A DNA stretch of 64,000 nucleotides from Prevotella sp. (GTDB lineage Bacteria > Bacteroidota > Bacteroidia > Bacteroidales > Bacteroidaceae), in assembly GCA_017557405.1 (NCBI GenBank), contig JAFYYV010000001.1, forward strand, positions 78,079 to 142,078, read 5' to 3'. Both the position numbers and the translations under genes were made by a program. The notes below the pieces were generated by a model that saw only the letters and a program-made list of their open reading frames with translations, was not told the origin of the DNA and did no database searches. Shown here in pieces: positions 46,261 through 56,028 of the stretch; positions within the stretch are counted from its first letter, which is position 1, and the number at the start of each line of letters is the position of its first letter.

Positions 46261-46791
46261 TTATTTAATTTCCTGCAGCAGTTCCTCGAGGGTGTCGGCT
46301 ACGCCAATCTGCTGGTGCCAGTCGCCACGGACCATGCCACGGCGGTCGAGGTCGTCGAGCAGGGCGATGAGGGAGTTCCAGAAGCCTTTCATGTTGAAGA
46401 GGATGACGCGCTTACGGTGGTAGCCGATGGTGGCGGCGGCAGCTACGGTGAACACCTCGTCGAGTGTGCCGAGACCACCCGGCAGCGCCACGATCACATC
46501 GCTCTGGGCGAGCAAGAGGTCTTTGCGGTCGGAGAGGTTATCGCACGGGATGCAGACATCCACATGGTCGCTCACGCGCCCCGTCTCCTCGATGATGGTG
46601 GGAACGACGCCGATGGTGCGCCCTCCCGCCTCGTGAACGGCACGGGCTATGCACTCCATCAATCCCAGGTTGCAACCTCCGAACACAAGCTTGTGTCCGT
46701 TCTCTCCTATCCAGCGCCCCAGTGCGGTGGTCATCGCAAAGAAGTCGGGGTCGATCTGGCTGTTGGCCGAGCAGAAAATTCCAATGGTCAT
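46261..46791 (-). CDS. LOG family protein (Rossmann-fold nucleotide hydrolase)
   Basis: 176 residues of the TIGR00730/LOG family, whose characterised members cleave nucleoside 5'-monophosphates of cytokinin type to base and ribose phosphate. The Rossmann loop GGCNLGLM (about 44-51) and the signature PGGLGTLDE (about 105-113) are intact. In bacteria the natural substrate is often unknown. It is flanked by a terminator and by an inverted repeat upstream. Confidence 0.9.
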   Translation of the reverse strand: MTIGIFCSANSQIDPDFFAMTTALGRWIGENGHKLVFGGCNLGLMECIARAVHEAGGRTIGVVPTIIEETGRVSDHVDVCIPCDNLSDRKDLLLAQSDVIVALPGGLGTLDEVFTVAAAATIGYHRKRVILFNMKGFWNSLIALLDDLDRRGMVRGDWHQQIGVADTLEELLQEIK

Positions 46792-46796
46792 CTTTT

Positions 46797-46925
46797 AAAA
46801 GGGTTTATAGGGTTTAAAGGGGAGTGAAAAGTTTAAAGGGACATATGCTCTACATCAGGCGAGAGGGCAGGTCTGTTGTCCTTTTACGCCCTTCCACTCC
46901 CCTTTATACTCTTTACGCCTTTTTC
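46797..46925. repeat. Long inverted repeat, family copy D
   Basis: The left arm 46797-46850 (TTTAAAGGGGAGTG...TTTAAAGGGACATATG) faces the right arm 46876-46925 (CCACTCCCCTTTATAC...). It is the cleanest copy and lies in the divergent promoter region of LOG and the lyase. Confidence 0.8.
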
Positions 46926-46990
46926 TTTGCAAAGTTATTCTTTTCAGTTGAATTATCAAAATTTATAGGGTGTCATATTGATTTTTTGTT

Positions 46991-46998
46991 TATCTTTG
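46991..46998 (+). promoter_or_regulatory. -7 box for the PL11 lyase
   Basis: TATCTTTG, 33 bp before the ATG at 47032. Confidence 0.55.
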
Positions 46999-47031
46999 TG
47001 CAGACATTCAACTAAAACAGACTACAAACCC

Positions 47032-49020
47032 ATGAAGCAATCGAGATGGTTCGCCATAGCCGCATGGTTGCTGTCGACGACGGCACAGGCGCAAGTCACT
47101 CCGACCTCGCAGATGGAGCGGCTCGACCGCGGCGTGGTGGTGATTCCTTCGGGCGATGGCGAGTTCGTCAGTTGGCGGTTGTTGGGTACTGACAATGAAA
47201 AGGCGGTGGCGTTCGACGTGCTGCGCAACGGAGTGGCCATTCGGAAGGACCTGATCAACGCGACTTGTTGCCAAGACGCTTCGGGCACTGCCAACGATGA
47301 ATATCAGGTGGTGACAAAGTTGAATGGCGAGCCTGTGGACACTTCGGCGGCTGTGAAGCCTTGGAAGAACGTCTTTTACCAGCTTCACCTGCAACGACCT
47401 GCCAACGGAAGCGACGGCTGCTTCTACGCGCCCAACGACTGCTCTGTGGGCGATGTGGATGGCGATGGCGTGTATGAGCTGGTGGTGAAGTGGGAGCCTT
47501 CGAACGCCAAGGACAACTCGCACAAAGGGAAGACGGGCAACGTCTATCTGGATTGCTACAAGATGGACTGGACGATGGGCGGCGAAGGTCAAGAGGCGCA
47601 ACTGCTGTGGCGCGTGGACCTCGGAATGAACATTCGCGCTGGTGCCCACTACACGCAATTTCTAGTCTACGACTTCGATGGCGACGGCAAGGCCGAGATG
47701 ATGTGCAAGACGGCTCCTGGCAGCAAAGACGGCGCAGGGGCCTTCGTTTCGGAGGCAGCCACCGACGAGGCCATACGGCAGACGAACAACAATGTCGACC
47801 ACCGCAACTCGGACGGGTACATTCTCTCGGGAGGCGAGTTCCTGACGGTTTTCAACGGCGAGACGGGCAAGGCGATGCACACCATCTGGTATCATCCCAA
47901 CCGAGGTTTCAACTCGACAGGACAAACCGACGACTACAGCAGCGCGTGGGGCGACAGCTATGGCAACCGTGGCGACCGTTTCCTGGCTGCTGTGGCCTAT
48001 CTCGACGGACCTGACGCCTTGCCCAGTGGCATCTTCTGCCGCGGCTACTACACCCGCGCCTTCGTATGGGCGGTGGACTTCGACGGCAAGCGTCTGAAGC
48101 AGAAGTGGCTGCACGACTCGTTCTCCCCCTCGACCTACCACGTCTATGACGCCACAGGCAAACGCAACACGTTCGAAGCACCAGCCACCACATCGGGCAA
48201 GGGCAACCGCACCCTGAACGGCAATGGCAACCACAACCTCTCGGTGGCTGACGTGGATGGCGACGGATGCGACGAGATTGTATGGGGCTCGGCGGCGCTC
48301 GACAACAATGGAAGGTTGCTCTATGCCACAGGATTGGGACATGGCGATGCCATTCATCTGGCTGACCACAATCCCGACAGACCCGGACTGGAGGTTTTCC
48401 AAATCCACGAGTCACGCCCCTACGGATGGGATCTGCACGACGCAGCAACGGGTGAAATTCTGCTAAGCGCGACAGGATTCGGCGACAACGGACGAGGAAT
48501 GGCGGCACATATGGACAAGAACCATCGTGGCTCTCTGCTCTTGTCGGCTACCGACCACCAACCCCGCAGCGCTGTCACGGGTGAGGTGGTATCTGCCAGC
48601 AGCGCATCGATGAACTTCCGCATTTATTGGGATGGCGACACACAAGAGGAACTGCTCGACGGCGGTAGGATTGAAAAATGGAATGGCAACGGCAGGACAC
48701 CGCTCCACATCAATGGGAAGGACCCCTACGAGTACAACAACTCACGCTCGTGCAACTTCACGAAGAAAAACCCCAACCTGCAAGCCGACCTGCTGGGCGA
48801 CTGGCGCGAGGAACTGATTTTGTGGGACGGAGCCGACCGCGCCACTCTCAACGTTTTCTCCACCATCGAACCCACACAGGTGAGGGTCCCTACCCTGATG
48901 CACGACCACGTCTATCGAATGGGCGTCGCGTGGCAGAACACGGCCTACAACCAGCCGCCTCATCTGGGGTATTATCTGCCCGACCGCTACGCTGCTGGCA
49001 CCCTGCCGCAAAAGCCCTAA
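47032..49020 (+). CDS. PL11 family rhamnogalacturonan lyase
   Basis: Secreted polysaccharide lyase that cleaves the rhamnogalacturonan I backbone of pectin. 662 residues with a signal peptide (ends TAQAQ). The N-terminal beta domain (MERLDRGVVVIPS...VSWRLLGTD) leads to an eight-bladed propeller with repeated Ca-binding loops (GDVDGDGVYELVVKW, DFDGDGKAEMMCKTAPG, DVDGDGCDEIVWG) and the C-terminal NLQADLLGDWREELI signature. The start is the ATG at 47032. No SusC/SusD pair is in the window. Confidence 0.93.
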   Translation: MKQSRWFAIAAWLLSTTAQAQVTPTSQMERLDRGVVVIPSGDGEFVSWRLLGTDNEKAVAFDVLRNGVAIRKDLINATCCQDASGTANDEYQVVTKLNGEPVDTSAAVKPWKNVFYQLHLQRPANGSDGCFYAPNDCSVGDVDGDGVYELVVKWEPSNAKDNSHKGKTGNVYLDCYKMDWTMGGEGQEAQLLWRVDLGMNIRAGAHYTQFLVYDFDGDGKAEMMCKTAPGSKDGAGAFVSEAATDEAIRQTNNNVDHRNSDGYILSGGEFLTVFNGETGKAMHTIWYHPNRGFNSTGQTDDYSSAWGDSYGNRGDRFLAAVAYLDGPDALPSGIFCRGYYTRAFVWAVDFDGKRLKQKWLHDSFSPSTYHVYDATGKRNTFEAPATTSGKGNRTLNGNGNHNLSVADVDGDGCDEIVWGSAALDNNGRLLYATGLGHGDAIHLADHNPDRPGLEVFQIHESRPYGWDLHDAATGEILLSATGFGDNGRGMAAHMDKNHRGSLLLSATDHQPRSAVTGEVVSASSASMNFRIYWDGDTQEELLDGGRIEKWNGNGRTPLHINGKDPYEYNNSRSCNFTKKNPNLQADLLGDWREELILWDGADRATLNVFSTIEPTQVRVPTLMHDHVYRMGVAWQNTAYNQPPHLGYYLPDRYAAGTLPQKP

Positions 49021-49077
49021 ATGCAACTTTATTCTCTTAATATTCCTCATTTTTGCCGATATTCCAACTTTTTTTAG

Positions 49078-49085
49078 TAATTTTG
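49078..49085 (+). promoter_or_regulatory. Promoter of the DEAD-box gene
   Basis: TAATTTTG with TTTG at 49052-49055 (22-bp spacing). The expected leader is only about 25 nt. Confidence 0.6.
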
Positions 49086-49115
49086 CACCCGCAATAATAT
49101 ATTATTTATTCCAAT

Positions 49116-51002
49116 TTGAAGACATTTGAAGAATTAGGCGTTAGCGAAGAGATTCGCCGCGCCATCACGGAATTGGGTTTTGAACACCCCATGCCCGTAC
49201 AGGAGGAGGTAATTCCCTATTTACTTGGTAATCGTAACGATGTCATCGCGCTCGCGCAGACAGGAACAGGCAAGACTGCCGCTTTCGGCATTCCCCTTTT
49301 GCAGCGCATTGACACCACCCGTAACGAGACGCAAGCGCTCATTTTGAGCCCTACGCGCGAGCTTTGCCTGCAGATCAGCGACGACTTGAAGGACTTCGCC
49401 AAATATCTGCCAGGTATCCATATTGTGCCTGTCTATGGCGGAACCAGCATCATGCAACAGATTCGCGAACTCAGACATGGCGCGCAGATCATCGTGGCAA
49501 CACCCGGACGACTCATCGACTTGATGAACCGCGGTGCAGCGAAGTTGGACGACCTGCACAACGTGGTGCTCGACGAAGCCGACGAAATGCTCAACATGGG
49601 CTTCTCGGAGAGCATCGACGAGATTCTCAGCCACGTGCCCGAAGACCGCAACACGCTGCTCTTCTCGGCCACCATGAGCCGCGAGATTGAGAAGATCGCC
49701 CTGAACTACCTGCGCGACCACAAGGAGATTGTCGTGGGTAGCCGAAACGAGGGCGCCGAGAACGTGAACCACATCTACTATCTGGTGAACGCGAAGGACA
49801 AATACTTGGCGTTGAAGCGCATCGTGGACTACCATCCGCGCATCTTCGCCATCATCTTCTGTCGCACGAAGGTGGAGACGCAGGAGATTGCCGACAAGCT
49901 GATTCGCGACGGATACAATGCCGAGGCGCTGCATGGCGACCTCTCGCAAGACCAACGCGACCTCACGATGCAGAAATTCCGCCAGCACACCGTCCAGCTG
50001 CTCGTGGCCACCGACGTGGCTGCACGCGGTCTTGACGTGGACGATCTGACGCACGTCATCAACTACGGTCTGCCCGATGACATCGAGAACTACACCCACC
50101 GTTCGGGTCGTACAGGTCGTGCGGGCAAGAAAGGCACTTCCATCAGCATCATCCACACCCGCGAGAAGCACAAGGTGCGCAACATTGAGAAAGTGATTGG
50201 CAAGGAGTTCGTGGACGGAACGCTGCCCACACCGCAGGAAATCTGCACCAAACAGCTCTATCGCGCGATGGACAAAATTGAGAAGGTGGACGTGGACGAA
50301 GAGCAGATTGCTCCTTTCATGGACGAGATTAACCGCCATTTTGAATATGTGGACAAGGAAGACATCATCAAGAAGATTGTCTCCATGACGTTCGGTCGAT
50401 TCCTCGCCTACTATGCCAACGCTCCCAAGATTGAAAAGCCGTCGTCGAGCAAGGAGCGCGGCGAACGCAAAAGAGGGGAACGCGGAGAGAAAAGCGGTCC
50501 TCGCAAGGCTGAGAAGGGTTTTGCACGTCTGTTCATCAACTTGGGAAAGGACGACGGTTTCTATCCTGGCGAGGTGATGCAGCTGCTCAACAAGCATCTG
50601 GGTGGCCGCCAACAGGTGGGGCATATCGACCTGCTGAGCAAATTCTCATACATCGAGGTACCTAAGCAAGACGCCCAACGTGTGGCTCAGGCTCTCACGG
50701 GTGTGAGATACAAAGGTCGCGAGGTGCGTTGCAACGACGCTGACTCTCGTCTGTCGGGCGAGACGGGCGCCAAAGGTCGCAAAGTCGAGAAGAAGAGTAC
50801 TCCAAAAGCGCGCAAAAGCACAAAAAAGCCCGATTTCATCGATGATGATCGCATCTACAACGCGAACGACTGGCGCGAGCTGATGACCCCGAAGAGGTTC
50901 GGTGAAATGAAGTCTCGCAAGAAGAGTGTCGAACTGAAAGGTGAGATTCCCGACTTCAACGAAGAGGGATGGGCTCGAAGGAAACCCAAGAAAAAGAAAT
51001 AA
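49116..51002 (+). CDS. DEAD-box RNA helicase with DbpA-type RNA-binding domain, TTG start
   Basis: ATP-dependent RNA helicase for ribosome assembly or cold-shock mRNA unwinding, 628 residues. All core motifs are present: Q motif, AQTGTGKT, PTREL, DEAD, SAT, ARGLDVDDLTHVI and HRSGRTGRAG. After residue 450 come a basic linker, a DbpA RNA-binding domain (about 468-548, ARLFINLGKDDGFYPGEV) and a Lys-rich tail. The conserved N-terminus (MKTFEELGV) begins at a TTG at 49116. An in-frame stop lies at 49095-49097 and no ATG lies between, so the non-ATG start is well supported. Confidence 0.95.
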   Translation: MKTFEELGVSEEIRRAITELGFEHPMPVQEEVIPYLLGNRNDVIALAQTGTGKTAAFGIPLLQRIDTTRNETQALILSPTRELCLQISDDLKDFAKYLPGIHIVPVYGGTSIMQQIRELRHGAQIIVATPGRLIDLMNRGAAKLDDLHNVVLDEADEMLNMGFSESIDEILSHVPEDRNTLLFSATMSREIEKIALNYLRDHKEIVVGSRNEGAENVNHIYYLVNAKDKYLALKRIVDYHPRIFAIIFCRTKVETQEIADKLIRDGYNAEALHGDLSQDQRDLTMQKFRQHTVQLLVATDVAARGLDVDDLTHVINYGLPDDIENYTHRSGRTGRAGKKGTSISIIHTREKHKVRNIEKVIGKEFVDGTLPTPQEICTKQLYRAMDKIEKVDVDEEQIAPFMDEINRHFEYVDKEDIIKKIVSMTFGRFLAYYANAPKIEKPSSSKERGERKRGERGEKSGPRKAEKGFARLFINLGKDDGFYPGEVMQLLNKHLGGRQQVGHIDLLSKFSYIEVPKQDAQRVAQALTGVRYKGREVRCNDADSRLSGETGAKGRKVEKKSTPKARKSTKKPDFIDDDRIYNANDWRELMTPKRFGEMKSRKKSVELKGEIPDFNEEGWARRKPKKKK

Positions 51003-51021
51003 CAAAAGGTTTAGCAACAAT

Positions 51022-51051
51022 AAGCCGCTGTAGTTTACAGCGGCTTTTTTC
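51022..51051. terminator. Rho-independent terminator
   Basis: AAGCCGCTGTA (51022-51032) pairs with TACAGCGGCTT (51036-51046), then a T-run. It lies between convergent genes. Confidence 0.9.
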
Positions 51052-51055
51052 TTTT

Positions 51056-52906
51056 TTATAGAACGGCCTCAACGGGCTCTTCCTGATCTTCGACGATGTG
51101 CTTTTTGCTTTCGTAAGTGAGCAAATCGTCGCGAGTGAACCGGTATTGCTTTGAAGCCATAGAAGCCGACTCGTCGAAGTGGGACGACTCTACATCCAAC
51201 AAACCGCATACCCATTCGTAAACCAAATCGTTCGTGAAATATTTCTCGCGGTTCGCCAACATCGCCTCGTATCGCTCGCGGTGGTTATCGATATATTCGT
51301 CAGACAACCACGCAAACATCGGGATGCGGGTCATTTGGAATCCGTCGAAGTTGGGTTTGCGCCGACGACCTGGCTCAGTGGCGTGGTCGCTGAAATAGAG
51401 CATCGCCTGCAAGTTGAGTCGTTCGCGGCTGTATTCGAAAAACTGTTGCAGCACATGGTCGGTGTAGGCGATGGAATTCTTGTAGCACGTAACGTTCTCT
51501 TGCACCCCCGGCCTACCCCATCGAGTGAACGAACGGGGATAGCGACTCATATAATTAAAATGGCTTCCTTTCAGATGCAACACCACGAAATTGTTCTGTG
51601 TGGGGTCTATCTCATCGAGGAAGTCCACCAACTCTTCATCGTATTGCACTTTGTTCACTTCCTGCTTCGTCCATTTAGCCACATCGCTCGTATCGGCCAC
51701 CAACGTAATGGGCGTGTCGGCTACTCCCAGATGACCTTGGTTGCTATACCAATGCACACGATAACCCAACTTGTGGGCGATGTCGACGATGGAACACGAC
51801 TCATAGAACGCCTTCTCACCGTATTGATTGAACTCCGTCAGCGCCTTCTCCAAGGCGGGAACGGTCTGCATGGCGCACGAATAAGCATGTGGGAAAATCA
51901 ACGTATGGCGCTTGTCGGTAGCCATTCCTCGCAGCCAAGGCGTAGTGTCTTCCTCCATCTGCGTGAAGGCGCTCATGAAATCGCGGCAGGCAGATTCGCC
52001 TATTACCATCACAATCGTAGACGGGGACTTCCAAGGCTTGCCCAACGGTTTGACCTCGAGCGTCTGCATGCGTTCAGCATTCTTCTGCGTGTAAAGGCTG
52101 TTGTTCTCCACATATTCCTTCACCTCGCTGAACATCTTTGCCATTCCCGTGCGCCCGAAGACTCCGTGATTTGTTTTCCACGTATAGATGAGCAAGAACA
52201 ATGTGAAACCTGCCACACAAATCCACCGCCACAAAGCCAACGATGGAATTCCTTGATAAGGATAGGACACATTCACGCCAATGGTCAGCCAACCCAAACC
52301 TACTATGCATGCAACGACACACAACACGGGCAACCAGCCATAACTGCGCATGAACTCTATGACCTCGTTCACGTGGGTCTCTTGCAGTATCTTCATGCCG
52401 TTCGTGTCGATGCACACCTTATACATTATATAATATACCCATTGGAACAGCGGAATCATCAACAATGCAAACTCTATGACACCCAACAGCCAGGCACCTA
52501 CATCTAGCACCGAACTCCGATAGCAAAACACCCAATATCCATCACCCAACAGAATCTTCAAACCCCACAACCAACCCATGGCGTAGAGTCCGAATGCGAT
52601 GTCCATGTAATTCTCGTAATCGGGTGATGTGCGGCGGTTGGTGAGGTGAAAAAGCAAGGGGAAGGTGACCATCCAACAAAGCCCCACAAACAACGACAAC
52701 AGCATGGATGGTTCGTCAAAAACGGGTGCACCCGACAAAGCCAAAGGAGCCACCGCCAACAACGTGGCGAACAACAGACGGCGTCCCTGCTGACCACGCG
52801 CATTGCGAGCCATTCCGTGGTTGCATTTCCTGTAAATCAGGAGGCTGAATCCATAAAGCAGGGCGGTCCCTAATGCTAACAATATATAGTAGATATAATT
52901 ACCCAT
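51056..52906 (-). CDS. Phosphoethanolamine transferase-like membrane enzyme (EptA/CptA type)
   Basis: 616 residues: five N-terminal membrane helices (about 5-215), then a periplasmic sulfatase-fold domain. VIGESACRDFMS with a metal-binding Glu and DTTPW with the likely nucleophile Thr are typical of enzymes that add phosphoethanolamine to lipid A or core sugars. HLKGSHFNY and the metal-binding YFSDHATEPG follow. A role in envelope charge and resistance to cationic peptides is inferred. The minus-strand -7 box TAACTTTG is at 52934-52941. Confidence 0.88.
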   Translation of the reverse strand: MGNYIYYILLALGTALLYGFSLLIYRKCNHGMARNARGQQGRRLLFATLLAVAPLALSGAPVFDEPSMLLSLFVGLCWMVTFPLLFHLTNRRTSPDYENYMDIAFGLYAMGWLWGLKILLGDGYWVFCYRSSVLDVGAWLLGVIEFALLMIPLFQWVYYIMYKVCIDTNGMKILQETHVNEVIEFMRSYGWLPVLCVVACIVGLGWLTIGVNVSYPYQGIPSLALWRWICVAGFTLFLLIYTWKTNHGVFGRTGMAKMFSEVKEYVENNSLYTQKNAERMQTLEVKPLGKPWKSPSTIVMVIGESACRDFMSAFTQMEEDTTPWLRGMATDKRHTLIFPHAYSCAMQTVPALEKALTEFNQYGEKAFYESCSIVDIAHKLGYRVHWYSNQGHLGVADTPITLVADTSDVAKWTKQEVNKVQYDEELVDFLDEIDPTQNNFVVLHLKGSHFNYMSRYPRSFTRWGRPGVQENVTCYKNSIAYTDHVLQQFFEYSRERLNLQAMLYFSDHATEPGRRRKPNFDGFQMTRIPMFAWLSDEYIDNHRERYEAMLANREKYFTNDLVYEWVCGLLDVESSHFDESASMASKQYRFTRDDLLTYESKKHIVEDQEEPVEAVL

Positions 52907-52933
52907 TTTTCGTCTTCATTCCTTTTCACGCTG

Positions 52934-52941
52934 CAAAGTTA
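52934..52941 (-). promoter_or_regulatory. -7 box for the phosphoethanolamine transferase-like gene
   Basis: TAACTTTG on the minus strand, about 28 bp before the ATG. Confidence 0.6.
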
Positions 52942-53009
52942 CACCTTTTTTCCCTTTTTATGCGCCTATCGAGGATAAAAAGTTCATAGACATGCGGTTT
53001 CCAACAAGT

Positions 53010-54029
53010 TTACCACGTAGCTGGAACATTTTGATTGTTGATGAATTGCAGCCGTGTTTGCTGCTCCTCGACCTTCAACAACACCTGGCAACCCTCAACC
53101 ATAGGCGGATTGAAGCCACTGTGGTGCCCCACAGGAAAATCATAACAGACGGGAATATCGTAGTGTTGCAGGTATTCGTGGAGCATTTCGTACATATCAG
53201 CAAAGCCATTTTCGGGACTCTTATACTTGGAGAAATGTCCTACGATGATGCCTTTCAACTTCGCCAAAACGCCACGAATCTCCAACTGATGAAGCATGCG
53301 GTCAACCTTTGACATCGACTCGCCCGTGTCTTCGATGCATAGAATCAATCCGTCGTCCACACGATTCAAGAAGTCGTATTCCGAACCTGCCAATCCGCAG
53401 AGGACAGATAGATTGCCTCCCACCAACATACCCGTCGCCTCACCTTGCTGGTTCAGCGGATGAGCTGGCATTTGATAGCTGGGCAATTGGCCTTGCAACA
53501 GTCGATGAAGCATGATGTTCACCGAGTCGCGGGCTCCTCGCGAAGCAAGTCCATCACACATCGTACTATGAATGCTCATCACACCCGCCGACACCTCAGC
53601 ACTGTGCAGGGCTGTCGCATCACTGAAACCCATCACCCACTTGGGATGTTCGCGAAACTCCTTTAAAGGAATGCGCTGCAACACCTGCACAGCTCCATCG
53701 CCTCCACGACTGCAAAGAATCGCCTTGACCGAAGGGTTCCTCAACGCCCACAACAAGTCGGCAGCCCGCTCATCGGCTGTTCCTGCAAATCCATGATAGT
53801 TGCGAAGTGCATTGGCCCCCACCACAGGCACATAGCCCCATTGGCGAAGCACTTCGCAACCCTTTACAACGGTCATCGAATCAGGCTGGCTCGACGGCGA
53901 GATAATGGCAATCGTATCGCCAGCCTTCAACGAAGGAGGCATCAGCATCCGTTGAGCGTCAACCATCGTTGACAAGCACAACAGCAACACAATGAAAACC
54001 TTTCGCCGCAACAACAGATGCATTCTCAT
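53010..54029 (-). CDS. S66 family LD-carboxypeptidase, exported
   Basis: Serine carboxypeptidase of the LdcA/MccF family, which trims D-Ala from tetrapeptide stems of murein or cleaves related amides. The catalytic set is visible: Ser in GFSDATAL, Glu in CIEDTGE and His in VGHHSGFNPP. Unlike cytosolic LdcA it has a signal peptide (VFIVLLLCLSTMVDAQ). Start ATG at 54029; a TTG at 54053 would extend it by eight residues and almost touch the upstream gene. It lies 24 bp after an unknown secreted protein. Confidence 0.9.
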   Translation of the reverse strand: MRMHLLLRRKVFIVLLLCLSTMVDAQRMLMPPSLKAGDTIAIISPSSQPDSMTVVKGCEVLRQWGYVPVVGANALRNYHGFAGTADERAADLLWALRNPSVKAILCSRGGDGAVQVLQRIPLKEFREHPKWVMGFSDATALHSAEVSAGVMSIHSTMCDGLASRGARDSVNIMLHRLLQGQLPSYQMPAHPLNQQGEATGMLVGGNLSVLCGLAGSEYDFLNRVDDGLILCIEDTGESMSKVDRMLHQLEIRGVLAKLKGIIVGHFSKYKSPENGFADMYEMLHEYLQHYDIPVCYDFPVGHHSGFNPPMVEGCQVLLKVEEQQTRLQFINNQNVPATW

Positions 54030-54053
54030 CTCATTGTTTTTCTTGTTGCACAA

Positions 54054-55538
54054 TTAATACCCGCCTGGCATGTAATAAATATTTCCACTTGTTTTTTGGG
54101 GAAGATGTCCATTCATATACTCTTCCTGTGTTCCTCTGCAATCAATAATATAAGTATTGAGAATCCTAAAACTAATAGGAGTCGTATAAAGTTGTATCTG
54201 CACATCACCCCAAACTTTAGGGTCTATATTGTTGGCAAAATCTATCCAGAATCTGACATAAGGATAATCACGATGGCCCCCTCCTTCAAAAGAGGTATGA
54301 CTTTTGAGTACCAATTTCCCTTTTTCTCGAAAGTAACTCCAATTCTCTTCACCTCCTGAAGCCGTATAATAGACAATAGCTACATGATCCAATACGCCGT
54401 ATTTGGTAGTATCCGTAAAATTATTGAGGAATTTCAACAATTTGTCAGGATCTCCTTTGGGTGGCGCATTCTTTGCCTCTTCAGAGCGATTGTCACTATC
54501 TGGTTCTGATGCTACATTTTCTACGGAATCTTTGGGGGCCGTCATGTTAGGACTGGGAACTCTTACATCTCCACCATCATTTGTTCCTTTGGCTTCAGGG
54601 GCTGCTTTGCCGGTATTCGGAGAATTTGGCTCACGTTCTTTGAGTTTTCCTTCCACTCCTTCTTTTCTTGGGTCTTTAGTAACTGTAACTATATTTTTCG
54701 GAACAATACCTTCGTATATCAACTCACACCTCGGTCTGTTCTTCTCTATCACTTTAATGATTGTGATTACCTCCTTAGGAGTTGTTTCGTTTTGTAATAC
54801 TTTCGGTCTAAGGCCGTTCCTCCATGATTTTTCCTGCTCGTTCAGTTTTCTGTTCCAATCACGATAATTCAATAGCCACTGATAAACCTTGCTTGGCCAG
54901 TCTTCAGTCCATACATTGAACAGTTGGAAAACATTTCCGACAGGCTTTTTATAGACAGGCTCCCCTATCGTTGAAAAATCTTTGGCAATACCATCAAACA
55001 CCTCTTTGTCAATCATCTTTGTCTTTCCGCTCTCAAAGGGATTCTGATCCAAAACGCCATAGCAGACTCTAATAGGATTTTTTAAACATCCCAACGTATG
55101 GTTTGCAATATCATACACCCGTTGAGCAACACCCTCATTAAGATACTTATCCATCTTCTCCAACGAGGTCAATTCGCCTTTGTACACAAGTTGCTTTTCA
55201 CGCAACTTCTGGAAGTCGACATCTTCTTTCCACCTATAAATATAACGTAACAAACGTGTACCATCCACGATATAATTGACATTTACATCAACATCTTCGT
55301 ATTCAAACATCAACGAAGCGAGACTGTTATCAATCGACTGCATAGTGGCATCAGGATTCATCAAGATGATTGTTATATCGTTATCAACAACTGCAATACC
55401 TTCCAGATTACCATCCTCATTTGCATGATAACATATCAACTGCTGCCTGTCTGCATGGTAGGTGGCAACATCTATTTGCGCATGAGCCAACATTGGCATC
55501 AGTAACGCTGAGATAAATACGAATAAAATCTGTTTCAT
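54054..55538 (-). CDS. Secreted protein of unknown function (494 residues)
   Basis: Not recognised. Signal peptide (MKQILFVFISALLMPMLAHAQ), then a folded N-terminal region (about 22-270) and a low-complexity Pro/Asn/Glu/Lys linker (about 270-370). A C-terminal region (about 375-494) with YTASGGEENWSYFREKG and many aromatics looks beta-rich. It precedes the S66 carboxypeptidase by 24 bp on the same strand, so a cell-wall or peptide role is possible but unproven. The start is set by the ATG at 55538 and a -7 box at 55569-55576. Confidence 0.75.
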   Translation of the reverse strand: MKQILFVFISALLMPMLAHAQIDVATYHADRQQLICYHANEDGNLEGIAVVDNDITIILMNPDATMQSIDNSLASLMFEYEDVDVNVNYIVDGTRLLRYIYRWKEDVDFQKLREKQLVYKGELTSLEKMDKYLNEGVAQRVYDIANHTLGCLKNPIRVCYGVLDQNPFESGKTKMIDKEVFDGIAKDFSTIGEPVYKKPVGNVFQLFNVWTEDWPSKVYQWLLNYRDWNRKLNEQEKSWRNGLRPKVLQNETTPKEVITIIKVIEKNRPRCELIYEGIVPKNIVTVTKDPRKEGVEGKLKEREPNSPNTGKAAPEAKGTNDGGDVRVPSPNMTAPKDSVENVASEPDSDNRSEEAKNAPPKGDPDKLLKFLNNFTDTTKYGVLDHVAIVYYTASGGEENWSYFREKGKLVLKSHTSFEGGGHRDYPYVRFWIDFANNIDPKVWGDVQIQLYTTPISFRILNTYIIDCRGTQEEYMNGHLPQKTSGNIYYMPGGY

Positions 55539-55568
55539 AATCACAAGTTTTTCAATGAATTCCAAGGG

Positions 55569-55576
55569 CAAAGATA
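55569..55576 (-). promoter_or_regulatory. -7 box for the unknown secreted protein
   Basis: TATCTTTG on the minus strand, about 31 bp before the ATG at 55538. Confidence 0.6.
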
Positions 55577-55644
55577 CAAAAAAGAAGACAATTATGTACT
55601 GTCATTCACAAAAAAGTTGATTATTGTTCACGCTAATCCTACCT

Positions 55645-55970
55645 GCGTGGGACAAATGGGACAATTAGACACCCCGTTTTTGCGTCTCCCACTGTTTTCG
55701 ATAATTTCTGAATAGATTGATTATCAATAAGTTATAATACGTAATTAATATATATTAATAATAATATATACATATTTAACATAATATTAACATAGAAATG
55801 GTATGTTTTATGGACTTTTCTATCGATTTCTGTGCTTGGAGAGTTGTTTTTTTCAGAAAATCAATACCTTTGGACACCACCAAACAGACTCCTCCCCCCA
55901 CTGGAGAATGTTTACAGAGATTTTCCAACGTAAAAAAAAGACTGTCCTAATTGTCCTAATTGTCCCATTC
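55645..55970. repeat. Inverted GGGACAATT word arrays around an AT-rich core
   Basis: The left array 55649-55673 (GGGACAAATGGGACAATTAG) and right array 55943-55969 (repeated GTCCTAATT) are reverse complements at word level. Between them is an AT-rich core (about 55700-55797) of TTAATAT/ATATA steps. No gene is evident. Layout matches 35057-35221. Confidence 0.65.
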
Positions 55971-56028
55971 TCAAAAAGTATGGTAACAATATGGCGGTTG
56001 ACCGGCTTGTACATAGGGGTGATTGGGG

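Noticed and set aside
49221-50624. A 467-codon minus-strand frame opposite the DEAD-box helicase
   Set aside because: The helicase motifs are complete on the plus strand. The antisense product is a His/Val/Leu-rich shadow with no motif.
51179-52507. A 442-codon plus-strand frame opposite the phosphoethanolamine transferase-like gene
   Set aside because: The minus-strand product has the membrane helices and sulfatase motifs; the other frame has none.
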